A DNA stretch of 64,000 bases, from NCBI GenBank assembly GCA_032768795.1, contig CP136493.1, positions 186,001-250,000 of the forward strand, read 5' to 3'. Made by a program: the position numbers and the translations under genes. Source of the DNA: Tremella fuciformis. Its lineage: Eukaryota; Basidiomycota; Tremellomycetes; Tremellales; Tremellaceae. Below the pieces are notes generated by a model that did no database searches, was not told where the DNA came from, and saw only the letters and a list, made by a program, of their open reading frames with translations. Shown piece after piece: positions 62,520-64,000 of the stretch. Positions within the stretch are counted from its first letter, which is position 1. Every line of letters begins with the position of its first letter.

Positions 62520-62847
62520 CCCGCTGTCCCTCCTTTAATTCTCCTCAAGACAATCCCTCCTATTCTCCCTCAACATTTCCAACGGAAATAGGTGGTACGC
62601 TCACATGAGCTTGACTCATCCTTGAGTAGTATTGTTGAGGCACACATCCTCAACGAGGTTGCAACCTTGTTGAGGTTCATCCTCGATGAGGCAGGAACGC
62701 TGCCACCAACGATAACTCCGCCTGTAACGCCGACACCCTCGACGACCTTGTAGAATGTTGCCGCCTGTTGCCCTTCTCATCACTCATAGCAAGTGCTGAG
62801 CGGGCAACAGGTGACCGGAATTGTATTGCCTCAGAGCTAAGATTCCA
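62520..62847. other. Repeat-rich block between RNase H and linker
   Basis: Carries GTTGAGG and CCTCAACGAGG words around 62630-62700 and no recognised coding sequence. Confidence 0.4.
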
Positions 62848-63060
62848 TCAATCTCCTTCTTTTTTGTCCTCTTCCTCCTCGACTTCCACCAGCGCCCACA
62901 GCATGTAGCCCAAATTGGCTGTGACCGTGCTCTCTTTCTCAAAGTGTGGCAGGGCTTGGACTAGTTCTGGCTCCGCATCCTTGCCCTTTGGGATGTAGTC
63001 GCCTCTCCTTGATAAAGCGTCCGGATAGGCTGCCTTGGTTCCTGGTCTTGGCAGACGATC
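62848..63060 (-). pseudogene. End of gypsy RNase H region in a shifted frame
   Basis: Encodes YPDALSRRGDYIPKGKD, the typical segment just after RNase H, then an acidic tail and a stop. It lies in a different frame from 63060-64000, so a frameshift lies near 63030-63060. Confidence 0.8.
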
Positions 63061-64000
63061 TTGTATGAGAAGCCAACCAGGATATCCACCCATCTTGCAA
63101 CTTGAGGGCTGAGTTTCTGTTGCTCCATCCAGTATGTGAGGTCGAGATGGTCGGTCAAGATCGTCGAGGTAACCTGCAGAAGGAGATGCCAACGCCTCTT
63201 GAGGGCCGTAACAATCACAAGAAACTCTTTCTCCGTGGTAGTGTAGTTGAGCTCTGCTCCTGAGAAGGCACCCAACTCAACTGCAACAGGATGTTCTTGT
63301 CCTGTTGACAAGTTCACCTGCGAGATGATGAACCCCCACCCATAGACTGAGGTGTCCGTCTGGATGATAGTCTCAAACGTCGGGTTGAAGTGAGCGATTA
63401 CTGGTGCCTCGCTCATTTGCCTTTTGATCTCGTCGAACACCCACTGCTGTCCGTCTCCCCAATGGAAATCGATGTCCTTCCTTGTAAGGTGCGAGAGAGG
63501 TCCAGCAAGCTTGGAGAACTGCGGTACGAAGCGTCGGTAATAGCTCGTGAGGCCGAGGAACCGTCGAGTTTTGTGTAGGTTTCGAGGGGTAGGGAAATTG
63601 CGGACACCCTTGACATACCCACTGTCAGCCTCTACGCCTTTGTGCGAGATGATGAAGCCCAAAAACTTCACCTTAGTCTGCTCAAACTCCGACTTAGAGG
63701 CCTTCACGAATAGCCCAGCCCTTCGTAACGCCTCCAGCACCGCCTTTGTCAATCTCCTAAGTTCCTCGAGGTTCTCCGCATGGATGAGAATGTCGTCAAT
63801 GTAGATGATGACCCCTTTTCCCAGGAATTTGTGCAGGACTTCATTCAAGAAGTGTTGGAACACGCTCGGAGCGTTCCGAAGTCCGTCTCGCACCACTAGT
63901 GACTCGAACATTCCTCGAGGGGTACGGAATGCTGTGAACTTCTCGTGTCCAGGAGCCATCCGGAGCAGCTGGTATGCTCCAGGCAAGTCGAGCTTCGTGT
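63030..64000 (-). pseudogene. Gypsy reverse transcriptase and RNase H (partial)
   Basis: It starts outside the window. The first catalytic Asp of RT is in KLDLPGAY at the very edge, the YIDD motif is in GVIIYIDDILIHAEN, FLGFIISHKGV and RRFLGLTSYYRRF mark the thumb and connection, and RNase H shows the QTDTS, EKEFL and TDHLDL motifs. Some residues are off the family norm, for example VVRDGL where VMPFGL is usual and RRWHLLL. The frame shifts near 63030-63060. It is a pseudogene fragment, probably fungal in origin. Confidence 0.88.

Larger units (their letters stand above)
61465..64000 (-). mobile_element. Decayed Ty3/gypsy element, RT to integrase (right edge cut)
   Basis: In sense it enters at the right edge in RT, continues to RNase H, a linker and the integrase, and is cut at 61465 inside the integrase core by a copia LTR scrap. 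RT before integrase is the Ty3/gypsy order. Repeat-rich blocks interrupt the coding parts at about 61930-62310 and 62600-62780. Confidence 0.88.

Overview
The window is almost entirely retrotransposon DNA from a eukaryotic genome. A fungus is the most likely host: the Ty1/copia polyproteins and the Ty3/gypsy relic at the right end look fungal. This is an impression from motifs, not a database result. I found no host gene, RNA gene, CRISPR array or operon.

Positions 1-58112 are a nest of one small Ty1/copia family. Each intact copy has 152-154 bp LTRs (TGTCGGA...TCCGACA ends), a 19-nt primer-binding site matching a Met-tRNA anticodon arm, a leader of about 1.05 kb, one gag-pol ORF of 1341-1349 codons, and a polypurine tract that touches the stop codon. 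I label four subfamilies A, B, C and D by LTR and protein sequence (my labels). Nine insertions have both junctions in the window, and each shows a perfect 5-bp target duplication, so the order of events can be read: E0 (oldest, decayed, + strand) contains D0 (-), which contains A4 (-). A4 contains B0 (+) and B3 (+). B0 contains B1 (-) and C (-). B1 contains A1 (-) and B2 (-). B2 contains A2 (-), and A3 (-) lies inside an LTR of A2. B3 contains B4 (-). E0 also contains B5 (+). The deepest path has eight levels. The missing parts of E0, D0, A4, B0 and B1 must lie to the left of position 1.

Complete uninterrupted ORFs are A1 (2105-6151), A2 (13345-17391), A3 (18617-22663), C (28762-32787) and B4 (41555-45604). 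B5 is full length but carries a 1-bp frameshift. The remaining copies are split by insertions.

Positions 58113-61464 are older debris: a 20-bp minisatellite, a leader relic, an LTR fragment joined to a decayed integrase-RT piece (F), about 420 bp of unassigned sequence, four solo LTRs (two of which appear to come from an unequal crossover), and integrase and LTR scraps.

Positions 61465-64000 are a decayed minus-strand Ty3/gypsy element: RT and RNase H, a linker, then a broken integrase, separated by sequence rich in CCTCGTCGAGG-like repeats.
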